From Tindallia magadiensis (GTDB taxonomy: Bacteria > Bacillota > Clostridia > Peptostreptococcales > Tindalliaceae), in assembly GCF_900113635.1 (NCBI RefSeq), contig NZ_FOQA01000007.1:91454-155453 (forward strand): 64,000 nt of DNA, given 5' to 3'. A model generated the notes under the pieces. That model was given only the letters and a program-made list of their open reading frames with translations. It did not search any database and was not told the DNA's origin. Made by a program: the position numbers and the translations under genes. Each line of letters starts with the position of its first letter. Positions within the stretch are counted from its first letter, which is position 1. This document shows, piece by piece, positions 53,076 through 62,481 of this stretch.

Positions 53076-55460
53076 ATGAACTCCAAATCCATAAAATTAC
53101 TTGAGTTTCCTAAAATAAAAAAAAGATTGGCTGAGCTGTGCCTATCAGATATAGGCTCGGAATTAGCTGAAGAGTTAAAACCCAAAACAGATTTTTACGC
53201 TATTCAAGCGTTACAAAAAGAAACGGCAGAAGCTGAAACGATTCGGTTACAAAAAGGTAGTATGCCTTTATCTGAGTTAAAAGACGTACGGGGGCTGCTT
53301 AAAAGGGCGGAGCTAGGGTCGATATTAGATTTAAGCCAGTTAATTTTAATAAAAAAACAACTTACGACAGTGAGAAAATGCAAAGCATTTATGAATACTT
53401 ATGGAAATAAAGAGCACATACCGATTTTTATGGCGAATGCTCAATTATTAGAAATGGATAGAGAGCTGGAAGAACGACTTGAAAACTGTATTATAAGTGA
53501 AACGGAATTATCAGATCATGCTAGTCCTGCTCTAAAGCAAATCAGAAGAAAAATACAGCAGAAAAATGAAGGGATTCGTTCAAAATTAAATAGTTTTATT
53601 CAATCCAGTAAAAATCAAAAATATTTACAAGAAGCAATTATTACCATTAGGCAGGAACGGTTTGTAGTTCCCGTAAAGCAAGAGTATAAATCAATGGTTC
53701 CAGGAATGGTCCATGATCAATCTTCTTCAGGTGCTACATTATTTATTGAACCAATGCCGATTGTAGAAATGAACAATGCCTTAAAAGAACTAAAAATAAG
53801 TGAAGGGATTGAAATCGATAGGATATTGTTAGAGCTAACAGCTGAAGTTGCTTCAATAGCCGATATGTTAAGGCGAAATCAGGAAACGATGCAAAAGATG
53901 GACTTTATGATGGCAAAGGGAGAACTGGCTGTTCAGATGAAAGCCATAGAACCCGATTTAGTGAGAGAGAGACAAATACACTTAAAAAATGCCAGACACC
54001 CCTTACTAAAAGATCAAGAAGTAGTTCCTATTACGGTAAAATTAGGTGATCCACAGCATGCACTTGTTATCACTGGACCAAATACAGGTGGAAAAACAGT
54101 TACCTTAAAAACCGTGGGATTATTTGTTTTGATGACACAAAGTGGACTACATTTACCGGCAGATGTTGGTAGTCGGATGGGTATTTTTGACGAAGTTTTT
54201 GCAGATATAGGTGATGAGCAAAGCATTGAACAAAGTCTAAGTACCTTTTCTTCACATATGAAAAACATCGTAGAGATACTTAGTAATGTTACTGAAAATT
54301 CTTTGGTATTATTAGATGAGTTAGGAGCGGGTACGGATCCAACAGAGGGTGCGGCACTAGCAATGTCTATTCTTACCTATTTAATCAATAAACGCTCACT
54401 TGTTTTAGCTACAACACACTACAGCGAGTTAAAGCAATATGCTTTAATGAATAATGAAACGGAAAATGCTTCTGTAGAATTCGATATTAAAACATTGAGT
54501 CCTACTTATCGACTGCTCATTGGAATACCGGGGAAGTCAAATGCATTTGAAATATCATTAAAGCTAGGTTTGGATCAAAATATTATTGAACAAGCAAAAA
54601 CATTTTTAACGAAAGACAGCATTGATTTTGAAGATGTATTAAGGTCAATCGAAGAAAATAAAACCTTGGCAGAGGCTGAATCAGAAAAGGCAATACAATT
54701 AAGAAGACAACTTTTAGAACGCGAGAGAATTATTTCTGAGCGTGAAAATAAAATACAAATACATCAGGATGAATTGATTGCAAAAGCGAAGAAAGAAGCG
54801 TATCAGTTGGTGGAAGACGCTAAGAAAGAAGCGGACAGGTTGATTGAAGAAATAAGAAAGATAAGAGAACAATCGACTGTGGTAACTGGAAATAAATCGG
54901 CAGAGAGAGTGAGAAGTCAACTGAGAGAGAAGATGTCAGAATTAGAAGTAGATGGCTCCTATAACCTGTTGGGTGAATCGACTGATATGGAAGAAGCAAA
55001 TAAACCAGTAAAAGAAGGGGATGAAGTAAAGATTCCTTCACTTAATCAAACAGGATCGGTAATCTCTATTGATCATGACAAAAAAGAAGCTTTGGTACAA
55101 ATAGGCGTGATGAAGATGTCATTACCAATCAAAAAACTGGTTAAAACATACCGGGAACAACAAAAAAATAAAAAAGGGCTTCAACGGATTATACAACATA
55201 AAACAGAGCATACGATAAAAGAGTGTGATATAAGGGGAAAAGACTTGGAAGAGGCCTTGTATATTGTGGATAAATACTTAGATGATTCATTTCTCAGCGG
55301 GCATGAAGAAATTACAATTATTCATGGTGTCGGGACAGGTGTTTTGAAGCAAGGAATTCAAAAAAAACTGAAGAAACATAGACTGGTACAGCGTTATAGG
55401 GATGGAGTTTATGGCGAAGGCGGTGCTGGAGTTACCATTGTGAAATTTAATAGATCTTGA
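53076..55460 (+). CDS. mutS2: MutS2 family endonuclease/ribosome-rescue ATPase
   Basis: A 794-residue MutS2: core and clamp helices (about residues 1-310), ATPase with Walker A GPNTGGKTVTLKTVGL (about 330), Walker B LVLLDELGAGTDPTEG, a coiled coil (about 515-630) and a C-terminal Smr nuclease domain with CDIRGKDLEEAL and HGVGTGVLKQGI. The mismatch-recognition domain of MutS is absent, as expected. MutS2 suppresses homologous recombination in some bacteria and splits collided ribosomes in others. RBS CAAGGAG precedes ATG 53076. Confidence 0.96.
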   Translation: MNSKSIKLLEFPKIKKRLAELCLSDIGSELAEELKPKTDFYAIQALQKETAEAETIRLQKGSMPLSELKDVRGLLKRAELGSILDLSQLILIKKQLTTVRKCKAFMNTYGNKEHIPIFMANAQLLEMDRELEERLENCIISETELSDHASPALKQIRRKIQQKNEGIRSKLNSFIQSSKNQKYLQEAIITIRQERFVVPVKQEYKSMVPGMVHDQSSSGATLFIEPMPIVEMNNALKELKISEGIEIDRILLELTAEVASIADMLRRNQETMQKMDFMMAKGELAVQMKAIEPDLVRERQIHLKNARHPLLKDQEVVPITVKLGDPQHALVITGPNTGGKTVTLKTVGLFVLMTQSGLHLPADVGSRMGIFDEVFADIGDEQSIEQSLSTFSSHMKNIVEILSNVTENSLVLLDELGAGTDPTEGAALAMSILTYLINKRSLVLATTHYSELKQYALMNNETENASVEFDIKTLSPTYRLLIGIPGKSNAFEISLKLGLDQNIIEQAKTFLTKDSIDFEDVLRSIEENKTLAEAESEKAIQLRRQLLERERIISERENKIQIHQDELIAKAKKEAYQLVEDAKKEADRLIEEIRKIREQSTVVTGNKSAERVRSQLREKMSELEVDGSYNLLGESTDMEEANKPVKEGDEVKIPSLNQTGSVISIDHDKKEALVQIGVMKMSLPIKKLVKTYREQQKNKKGLQRIIQHKTEHTIKECDIRGKDLEEALYIVDKYLDDSFLSGHEEITIIHGVGTGVLKQGIQKKLKKHRLVQRYRDGVYGEGGAGVTIVKFNRS

Positions 55461-55480
55461 CCTATATAAAGGAGTGGTTT

Positions 55481-55939
55481 ATGATGATTGCAGTTAGTGC
55501 CTGTCTTATGGGTATTCCTTGTCGATACGATGGGAAAGCCAAGTATTCTCCTCAAATAATAGGCAAGCTTAAGGATAAAGAAATAATTGCAATCTGTCCG
55601 GAAGTATTAGGAGGTTTACCAGTTCCTAGAAAACCGGTAGAAATTATGAATGGCACTGGTAGTCAAGTGCTTAGAGGAGAAAAAAAGGTATATGATAAAG
55701 AAGGAAAAGATCTAACATCTTTTTTCTTGAAAGGTGCTAGATTGACCTTGCAACTATTACAAATACATGAAGTCAAGATGGCTTGTTTAAAGGAGAATAG
55801 CCCTTCTTGTGGGGTGAACTACGTTTACGACGGTAAATTCCGCAACCAAAAGTTAAAGGGTTCTGGAATAACAAGCTCTATGCTAGTTTCTAATGGAATT
55901 GACGTATTCAGTGAATACGAAATAGCGAGAATAAGATAA
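55481..55939 (+). CDS. DUF523 family protein
   Basis: A 152-residue protein with the DUF523 signatures VSACLMGIPCRYDGK, CPEVLGGLPVPRKPVEI and CLKENSPSCGVNYVYDG, whose conserved Cys suggest metal or Fe-S binding. The function is unknown; fusions to DUF1722 occur in other bacteria. ATG 55481 (or 55484) lies just after AAGGAGTGG; the frame extends upstream into mutS2 only by chance. It is 20 bases downstream of mutS2. Confidence 0.88.
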   Translation: MMIAVSACLMGIPCRYDGKAKYSPQIIGKLKDKEIIAICPEVLGGLPVPRKPVEIMNGTGSQVLRGEKKVYDKEGKDLTSFFLKGARLTLQLLQIHEVKMACLKENSPSCGVNYVYDGKFRNQKLKGSGITSSMLVSNGIDVFSEYEIARIR

Positions 55940-55972
55940 TAACAAGACATGAACATGATAAGGAGAGTTAAG

Positions 55973-56599
55973 ATGTTAAATTATTCCAGCTTGCAGAAAG
56001 TACTATGTTTTCTTATAATAATTTCTGTTGTTTTCTTTACTGGGTGTAGAAATAACGATGCTGACACGGAAGAAACAGAACAAGAAACACCTCAATCAGA
56101 AGCACAAAGTGAACAAGAATCTGAAACAAAACAAGAATCTGATGAATCTGATGAAGGGAAGAATAATGATCGAATACAGTATGTGTTATACTTAAAACAT
56201 CAGGATCAGCCCTTTGTATTTTCAGATTCCTATCAAATAGCTTCTACCGATGAACGACTTCAAAATAAAAGTTTATCCCTGTTCGTCCTTGAGGAATTGT
56301 TAAAACAGGAAGGGATCGGAGAACTTATCAATCCTATTCCTAAAGAAACGGAGATCTTATCTGTCGAAAATGATGGTAGGACGGCTGTTGTAAACTTATC
56401 CGAAGATTTTGTTCAGAATATATCCGGTACTCATGAGGATATTGAGGCTACTATCGCCGTGATTGTTAACAGTTTAATAACATTGCCAGAAAATGACCGA
56501 GTCCGACTACTGATTGACGGTAATCAAGTTGATCAGATTCAAGGACTGCCAGTTCAAGAAGAATATGAGTTTATTACCAGTTATTATCCAGATAAATAA
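55973..56599 (+). CDS. GerMN-domain lipoprotein (second copy)
   Basis: A 208-residue lipoprotein: signal peptide with lipobox FFTGC (Cys about residue 24), a Glu/Gln/Ser-rich linker (about 30-65) and a GerMN domain (about 75-205: YVLYLKHQDQPFVF, SLFVLEELLKQEG, AVVNLSEDFVQNISGTHEDIEATIAVIVNSL, VRLLIDGNQV). ATG 55973 follows AAGGAGAG; an upstream ATG at 55949 is in frame but lacks a site. It is distinct from the 354-residue GerMN protein at 20.7 kb. Some relatives are spore proteins, but the domain alone does not prove that. Confidence 0.88.
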   Translation: MLNYSSLQKVLCFLIIISVVFFTGCRNNDADTEETEQETPQSEAQSEQESETKQESDESDEGKNNDRIQYVLYLKHQDQPFVFSDSYQIASTDERLQNKSLSLFVLEELLKQEGIGELINPIPKETEILSVENDGRTAVVNLSEDFVQNISGTHEDIEATIAVIVNSLITLPENDRVRLLIDGNQVDQIQGLPVQEEYEFITSYYPDK

Positions 56600-56644
56600 A
56601 TGAACAGCATACAAATGATATTGAAAATAATAGGAGGAAAACAA

Positions 56645-58354
56645 ATGAACCCCTTTAAACAAATGATTGCTGAAAACATAGCAGAGAGCTTAGAACACCC
56701 ATCTGCTCAAGAGATTGTGCAATGGATAGAAAAACCACCGACAAGCGATTTAGGTGATTATGCGTTTCCTTGCTTTAAATTGTCTAAAACATTGAAAAAA
56801 GCACCCCAAAGTATTGCTTTAGAATTGTCAGAAGCGATAAAAATGGATGATATGTTTTCAAAAACAGAAGCTATCGGTGGGTACTTGAATTTTTATTTTG
56901 ATAGAAAAAAACTGGCAGAAAAAGTGTTGAGTGAAGTTCTGAGTCAAAAAGAAAAATTTGCATCCAGTAATGAAGGTGCAGCTAAAACAATCTGTATCGA
57001 TTTTTCTGCACCAAATATTGCGAAACCCTTTCATGTTGGTCATTTGCGGTCAACAGTTATTGGGAATTCTTTATATAAAATATATAGTCATATGGGTTAT
57101 AAGTGCGTTGGAATTAATCATCTTGGGGATTGGGGAACTCAATTTGGAAAGGTAATCGTTGCTTATAAAAATTGGGGAAGTCAGGAGAGAATTGAAAAAG
57201 AGCCAATCCAAGGACTGTTAGATCTTTACGTAAAATTCCATGATGAATCCGAAAAAAAACCGGAACTGGAAGATGAAGCGAGAGAATGGTTTGTGAAAAT
57301 GGAACAAGGTGATGAGGAAGCACTGTCTTTATGGAAATGGTTTAGTGAAGAAACCATTAAAGAACTGAAAAAAATATACAGTTTACTAGGTGTTCATTTT
57401 GATCATTATACTGGCGAAAGTTTCTACAACAACAAAATGAAACCTGTTTTGGATGAGTTGCATCAAAAAAATCTACTAGAAGATAGTCAAGGTGCCATTT
57501 TAGTAAATCTAGAATCTTACAATATGCCTCCTTGTTTAGTCCAGAAAAAGGATGGTAGTACCCTTTATGCAACTCGTGATATAACAGCAGCAATCTACCG
57601 AAAAAAAACCTTTGACTTTACAAAGTGCTTGTATCTAACGGACTATTCTCAAAATCTTCATTTTGCACAATGGTTTAAGGTAATAGAATTAATGGATTAT
57701 GAGTGGGCGGCTGACTTAGAACATGTTCCCTTTGGAAGAGTAACTCATGAAGGAAGAAGAATTCAAAGTAGAAAAGGAACAGTAGTATTACTGGAAGAAG
57801 TTATAGAAGGTGCGATAGAGAGAGTTTTTAATATTATTGAGGAAAAGAACCCGGAATTGCCTAACAAAAAAGAAGTTGCGGTTGATGTAGGAGTTGGGGC
57901 GGTTATTTTTAACGATTTAAGTCATAATCGAATTAAAGATATTTCTTTTTCATGGGATACAGCTTTTAGTTTTGATGGAGAGACGGGTCCTTATGTTCAG
58001 TATACACATGCGAGAGCTGTAAGTGTATTAAGAAAAGCAGGCATAGATTTGGAAGAAAAAACATTTCAAATAGAGGGTTCTTATTTGGAAGATGAAGTTT
58101 CTAATCAGGTAATAAGGCAATTAGAAACCTTTGAAGATTCTATCAGGGATGCGATGAGCAAAAATGAACCTTCAATTTTAACAAGGCATATAGTGGATTT
58201 AGCCCAGAGTTTTAACCGTTTTTATCATGATCATCCAATTTTAGTAGAGGATGTTAAGGTAAAAGAAGCTCGGTTAGCACTGGTTGCTTCCGTTAAAGAA
58301 GTTCTTAAACTGGGGTTAAGTTTGTTAGGGATTAAAGCACCAGATCGAATGTAA
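56645..58354 (+). CDS. argS: Arginyl-tRNA synthetase
   Basis: ArgS charges tRNA-Arg. The 569-residue class I synthetase has the N-terminal Add-1 domain (about residues 1-90), the HIGH motif as FHVGHLRSTVIGNSL (about 130), GDWGTQFGKV, and the KMSKS counterpart as IQSRKGTVVLLEE, then a DALR anticodon-binding domain (YVQYTHARAVSVLRKAG, LVASVKEVLKLGLSLLGI). ATG 56645 follows AGGAGG; the upstream frame to 56600 is not needed. A strong terminator follows. Confidence 0.97.
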   Translation: MNPFKQMIAENIAESLEHPSAQEIVQWIEKPPTSDLGDYAFPCFKLSKTLKKAPQSIALELSEAIKMDDMFSKTEAIGGYLNFYFDRKKLAEKVLSEVLSQKEKFASSNEGAAKTICIDFSAPNIAKPFHVGHLRSTVIGNSLYKIYSHMGYKCVGINHLGDWGTQFGKVIVAYKNWGSQERIEKEPIQGLLDLYVKFHDESEKKPELEDEAREWFVKMEQGDEEALSLWKWFSEETIKELKKIYSLLGVHFDHYTGESFYNNKMKPVLDELHQKNLLEDSQGAILVNLESYNMPPCLVQKKDGSTLYATRDITAAIYRKKTFDFTKCLYLTDYSQNLHFAQWFKVIELMDYEWAADLEHVPFGRVTHEGRRIQSRKGTVVLLEEVIEGAIERVFNIIEEKNPELPNKKEVAVDVGVGAVIFNDLSHNRIKDISFSWDTAFSFDGETGPYVQYTHARAVSVLRKAGIDLEEKTFQIEGSYLEDEVSNQVIRQLETFEDSIRDAMSKNEPSILTRHIVDLAQSFNRFYHDHPILVEDVKVKEARLALVASVKEVLKLGLSLLGIKAPDRM

Positions 58355-58360
58355 AAAGTA

Positions 58361-58398
58361 AAAAAACTCTTGTTGGGGTTGCCAACAAGAGTTTTTTT
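58361..58398. terminator. Bidirectional terminator after argS
   Basis: AAAAAACTCTTGTTGG (58361-58376) pairs perfectly with CCAACAAGAGTTTTTT (58382-58397) around a 5-base loop. A-tract and T-tract serve argS and the convergent small gene. Confidence 0.92.
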
Positions 58399-58418
58399 CA
58401 AAGCATCTCTACCGATCT

Positions 58419-58616
58419 TTAAGAATCTTGCATACTGGAAAATAGTTCTTCGACACTTACTTCAGATAGATCTGTTAACTGTTGAATCAAGTCATCCTTT
58501 AAGAGAACAAATTCTTGAATATTAGTATGCTCGCCAGTATACTCCAGTGCCTGTAATATCATCAAGAAATCTTTTTTGGAAATGTTTTCAATAGAAATAT
58601 AATCAAAATTTTCCAT
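58419..58616 (-). CDS. Small acidic protein of unknown function
   Basis: A 65-residue protein rich in Glu, Asp and Leu, with alternating charged and hydrophobic positions that predict helices. It contains no Cys, His or membrane segment. I recognise no family. ATG 58616 is preceded closely by GGGAG, and the gene ends at the argS bidirectional terminator, which supports it being real. It is separated by about 85 bases from the upstream minus-strand phospholipase-like gene. Confidence 0.6.
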   Translation of the reverse strand: MENFDYISIENISKKDFLMILQALEYTGEHTNIQEFVLLKDDLIQQLTDLSEVSVEELFSSMQDS

Positions 58617-58702
58617 AACTCCCTCGCTTTCTTACCTAAATTTGGTATTAAATAGTAATGTCATAAGTATTGTATCTAAATGATAGGTGGGATGCAAGGT
58701 TA

Positions 58703-59299
58703 TTATGCAGCAACTTTATAGATCTCTTTATAACTTAAAGCATGTTGAAGCATTAGTAAAGAAATGGATTTAACAGCAAAAAGAGAACTGTTGACATCAT
58801 TATCCATACTCTCTTCATTAGCTTCATAGCGCGCATGTAAATGATCTAAATAACTTTTAATCTGGGTTAGATCTGTGAAGTTAATATTTTGGTTGAGTTC
58901 AAAAGCATGAGTCTGAAAAGGTGCTTTTTCTTTGAAGCTTTTGTGTAATAATCCTTCATATTTTAGATGCTCCCAAAAATGATTCTGATAGGTAGCTCGA
59001 TCATTATGAGGGATGCAGAAATAGTCAGCAATATAATGCGTAATAACACCGATTTTTTGTGATAAGTAGGACATATATGGCTGGTTATTCGTTAATGTGC
59101 TATTGGATATGGTTTGAATTTCATCACAAATAACATCAAAGGATTGTGGCTTGAAGTGTTTGAGTTTAGGAATTCCAGAGAAGATATCAGGCTTTATGCT
59201 TCCATAAACAAGTTGAGTTTTATCAAGAGTAACGTTCAAGGTACGGTTAACTTCATGATATATTTCATTGGCAATAATAACATGCGTTTGCGGTATCAA
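58703..59299 (-). CDS. Zinc-dependent phospholipase C-like protein
   Basis: A 198-residue helical protein matching the zinc-dependent phospholipase C/PLPC family: TQTHVIIA-type N-terminus (IPQTHVIIANEIY), YGSIKPDI, and the metal ligand motif THYIADYFCIPHND. Secreted members hydrolyse phospholipids, but this one has no signal peptide, so it is probably intracellular with an unknown substrate. The start is TTG 59299 with AAAGGTGG nine bases upstream. It is divergent from the radical SAM gene. Confidence 0.8.
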   Translation of the reverse strand: MIPQTHVIIANEIYHEVNRTLNVTLDKTQLVYGSIKPDIFSGIPKLKHFKPQSFDVICDEIQTISNSTLTNNQPYMSYLSQKIGVITHYIADYFCIPHNDRATYQNHFWEHLKYEGLLHKSFKEKAPFQTHAFELNQNINFTDLTQIKSYLDHLHARYEANEESMDNDVNSSLFAVKSISLLMLQHALSYKEIYKVAA

Positions 59300-59401
59300 A
59301 TAAAATATCCACCTTTCAACTAAGATTAACTGTGGTACATTATATCTAAAAATTTATTTCCTTGCAATAGGTTTACATAAAATTGATTTGAGGTGATTAA
59401 A

Positions 59402-61231
59402 GTGAAAATATTACTAATTGGAATTAATGCTAAATTTATCCATACAAATCTAGCGATTCGATATTTAGCAAAAAACTTAACACAAGAAAGTATTGAAAAT
59501 GAATTTATTGAATACACGATAAATCAACATATGGAAGATATTTTGCAAGAAATTTATCTGAAAAGCTGTGATGTTATTGGGTTTTCTTGTTATATTTGGA
59601 ACATCGAATTAATCAAAAAAATTGTATCCAGCTTGAAAAAATTAAAACCTGACCTTATGATTCTTTTGGGAGGTCCTGAGGTGTCTCATGAACCTTATCA
59701 ATTTATGGTGGAAAATGAAGGAGTAGACTTGATTCTAATGGGGGATGGGGAAGATAGACTTCCAAAACTAATTCACACTATCAGCAACTACGATGATTAC
59801 TCTGAGTTTCCGGGCCTTGTTTTTAGAGCAAAAGGTGATATTTTTATTAATGAAATGCCTTGTGAAAATAAAGATAAATTATTGAAGTTACCGGATCCCT
59901 ATACAATAGAGGATGAATTTCATCCAGAAAAAATATATTATTACGAAACATCGCGAGGATGTCCTTACCAATGTAGTTTTTGTTTATCTGGATCACAGAA
60001 CAAGCTTTGTTATCTGCCGATGCATCAATTAAAAAAACTATTATTATTATTGATCTCAAAGAAGGTAAAGCAGGTGAAGCTCGTAGATAGAACTTTTAAC
60101 AGTGATAGTAGAAGAGCCTATGAAATATTTGATTTTTTGATTCGTAATGACAATGGATACACTAATTTTCATTTTGAAATTGGAGGAGAATTAATAAATG
60201 ATGAACTAATGAGCGTGCTTCAGATGGTCTCACCAGGACTTTTTCAGTTTGAAATAGGTGTACAATCTACTAATGAAGAGACATTGAGGGAAATAAATCG
60301 AAATCCTCGGCAAGAAAAACTGATGAATAATATTCGAAAGCTGATAGAATTAAAGACAATACATATCCATGTTGACTTAATTGCTGGTCTGCCATATGAA
60401 AGTTACTTTCAATTCAGAGATTCTTTCAATAGCATTTTTGATCTCAAAGCGGATATGCTGCAACTTGGGTTTTTGAAATTGATAAAAGGGTCGGAGATTA
60501 AACGACGTCACCAAGAATATGGTTATATTTTTATGGAGCATCCTCCATACGAAGTGCTTTCTAATCATTGGATTTCCTACTCAGAAATAATACGTCTAAA
60601 AAATATTGAAAAAATGCTAAATCTATTTTGGAACTCGGGAAGTATGAGATATACGCTAGAATTTATCAGTCTGCAACCAACCGTTAATATGTTTCATATT
60701 TTTGATGATATGAGTCATGTCTGGTATCAGAACAAAGATATAATGAGTAACTATAAGCATGATGATACAATAAATTTTCTGGAATCTTTCCTAATGAACC
60801 GTTTCTCAGAGCTTCAGAAGGAGATATACCATTTAATGCATTTGGATTATTACAAAAAAAGCAAACGACACAAAGCATGGTATGAACAGGGAGAAGAACA
60901 ATACCCGGTAATGCTTTCTAAGGAAAATACTCATTTAATACTTCATGATGAAGCATTTGTTAGAAACCATTTACCTAAATTTTTTAAAGAACCAGTTAAA
61001 AAATTTATTTCTAAAGTGCAAATAATGCTAATACCTTCTGATTTAGAGTCTGTAATGATACCTTTTATAAAGAACCTTGGTTACTGGGATATTAATAAAA
61101 ATGGCTCAGCCTATCATCAACTTAATGAATTATTGGAAAATCATTCAATACTACTTTTTCAATATGAGAAAAATCAAACTAAGAGAATGTCAGAATACGA
61201 TATGAAACTAATTAAAAAAATGATAGATTAG
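59402..61231 (+). CDS. B12-binding-type radical SAM protein, DUF4080-like
   Basis: A 609-residue protein with an N-terminal cobalamin-binding-like Rossmann region (about residues 1-135: ILLIGINAKFIHTNLAIRYL, GFSCYIWNIELIKKIV, LLGGPEVSHEP), a radical SAM core with the cluster motif C-x3-C-x2-C in ETSRGCPYQCSFC (about 183-195), then FEIGGELINDE, FQFEIGVQSTNEETLREINR and HVDLIAGLPYE, and a C-terminal region (about 430-600) of the DUF4080 type. The B12 motif DxHxxG is not evident. Substrate unknown. GTG 59402 after TGAGGTGAT is preferred to GTG 59393. Confidence 0.88.
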   Translation: MKILLIGINAKFIHTNLAIRYLAKNLTQESIENEFIEYTINQHMEDILQEIYLKSCDVIGFSCYIWNIELIKKIVSSLKKLKPDLMILLGGPEVSHEPYQFMVENEGVDLILMGDGEDRLPKLIHTISNYDDYSEFPGLVFRAKGDIFINEMPCENKDKLLKLPDPYTIEDEFHPEKIYYYETSRGCPYQCSFCLSGSQNKLCYLPMHQLKKLLLLLISKKVKQVKLVDRTFNSDSRRAYEIFDFLIRNDNGYTNFHFEIGGELINDELMSVLQMVSPGLFQFEIGVQSTNEETLREINRNPRQEKLMNNIRKLIELKTIHIHVDLIAGLPYESYFQFRDSFNSIFDLKADMLQLGFLKLIKGSEIKRRHQEYGYIFMEHPPYEVLSNHWISYSEIIRLKNIEKMLNLFWNSGSMRYTLEFISLQPTVNMFHIFDDMSHVWYQNKDIMSNYKHDDTINFLESFLMNRFSELQKEIYHLMHLDYYKKSKRHKAWYEQGEEQYPVMLSKENTHLILHDEAFVRNHLPKFFKEPVKKFISKVQIMLIPSDLESVMIPFIKNLGYWDINKNGSAYHQLNELLENHSILLFQYEKNQTKRMSEYDMKLIKKMID

Positions 61232-61277
61232 AATAAAAACTAAAAGAGATAAATGAATCGATAATGGAGGAGAAATA

Positions 61278-62414
61278 ATGAAGTCAGACAAATTATTTTG
61301 CTATCTAAAACCGTTCACTGAGAATTTAACGTTCATAACATTAAAACCAGGGACAACGTTGGGGTTGGAAAATTATCGAGTACCTACGGATGGCCTTGAT
61401 GTTCCTCTTATCACTCTGTCTTTAGCTGAAAGAATTAAAGCGCAACAGGAAGATGAAGTGATAGATTGCTCAATGATCATAGAAGGAATCGGTTATTTAC
61501 TGGGGATTGATACATCCTTTTCTAAAAGAATAGAGTATGAAAAGCTGATCGCTGCCAGCGGATTGTTGGTTTCTCAAATATGGCTAAAAGAAGCCATCAA
61601 TTATCAAAAAAAAGGACAATTTGAAGAAACGCTTATTTTTGCGCGATCTGCGGCGTTGTTTGAACCTGAAGCAGAGGATGCATTGTTGCTGATAGGCATT
61701 TCATCCTACCAAGTAGCGGCAAGTTTAAAACTGGAAAACAGCCAAAGAGAACACCTTATATCCGAATCTTTATTGTATTTAGAGTCATTGTATGAAAAGG
61801 ATATAAAGAATCCATTATGTAACTATTACCTGGGGTTACTATATCGCGAAAATAAAACCTACAATAAAGCAATGAAGGTTTGGAAAGAAGCGGAAAGTAT
61901 GGAAATGAGTGAAGAAGAAAAAGCATTGCTGGTGAAACAAATGGAAGTAGTCAGCGATTTAGCAACTTATGAAAACGGGTATCAGGCAGCCTTACAAAAC
62001 AAAGGTGTAGAAGCTTTAGAATGGTTATTACCATTAGTGGATAGACACCAATCCTGGTGGAATCTACACTTCTTTGTTGGATTAGCCTATGAGCAAACAG
62101 GTAGTTTTCTGGAAGCAATGAAGCATTACAATAAAGTGATAGAGATTAAAGGATACCATGAAGAGACGTATCTCCAATTAGTAAATATTTATCTGATAGT
62201 CGAAGAATCTCAGAAGGCATTGTCAATGATAGAAGAACTTTTGAGTAGAAATAAAAATAGCTTAGAAATAAAATGCAAAGCAGCCCTAGTAGCTTACCTA
62301 GCATCTCAGCACTATCGATCAAAATCACTTATAAAAGAGGTAGAAAAAGTAGATCCGAATTTCCATATGTTAAAAATGGTAAAGCAACAAATTCAGACAC
62401 TTTCTAAATCATAG
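61278..62414 (+). CDS. Tetratricopeptide-repeat protein
   Basis: A 378-residue soluble protein. The first 95 residues are not recognised. From about residue 100 it consists of TPR-like helical pairs (LIFARSAALFEPEAEDALLLIGI, YYLGLLYRENKTYNKAMKVWKEAE, FFVGLAYEQTGSFLEAMKHYNKVIEI, LQLVNIYLIVEESQKALSMIEEL). It is a scaffold for protein contacts; partners are unknown. ATG 61278 follows TGGAGGAG. It lies 46 bases after the radical SAM gene, possibly in its operon. Confidence 0.85.
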   Translation: MKSDKLFCYLKPFTENLTFITLKPGTTLGLENYRVPTDGLDVPLITLSLAERIKAQQEDEVIDCSMIIEGIGYLLGIDTSFSKRIEYEKLIAASGLLVSQIWLKEAINYQKKGQFEETLIFARSAALFEPEAEDALLLIGISSYQVAASLKLENSQREHLISESLLYLESLYEKDIKNPLCNYYLGLLYRENKTYNKAMKVWKEAESMEMSEEEKALLVKQMEVVSDLATYENGYQAALQNKGVEALEWLLPLVDRHQSWWNLHFFVGLAYEQTGSFLEAMKHYNKVIEIKGYHEETYLQLVNIYLIVEESQKALSMIEELLSRNKNSLEIKCKAALVAYLASQHYRSKSLIKEVEKVDPNFHMLKMVKQQIQTLSKS

Positions 62415-62420
62415 CAAGAA

Positions 62421-62429
62421 TGCTATAAT
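62421..62429 (+). promoter_or_regulatory. Extended -10 promoter of the Ptb-like gene
   Basis: TGC-TATAAT (62421-62429) is a consensus extended -10 element 53 bases before ATG 62482. It begins seven bases after the TPR gene stop. Confidence 0.6.
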
Positions 62430-62481
62430 GATTATACAAAAAAATAGCAAACCTTAAAAAATATTATGTGAGGTGAAAAAC

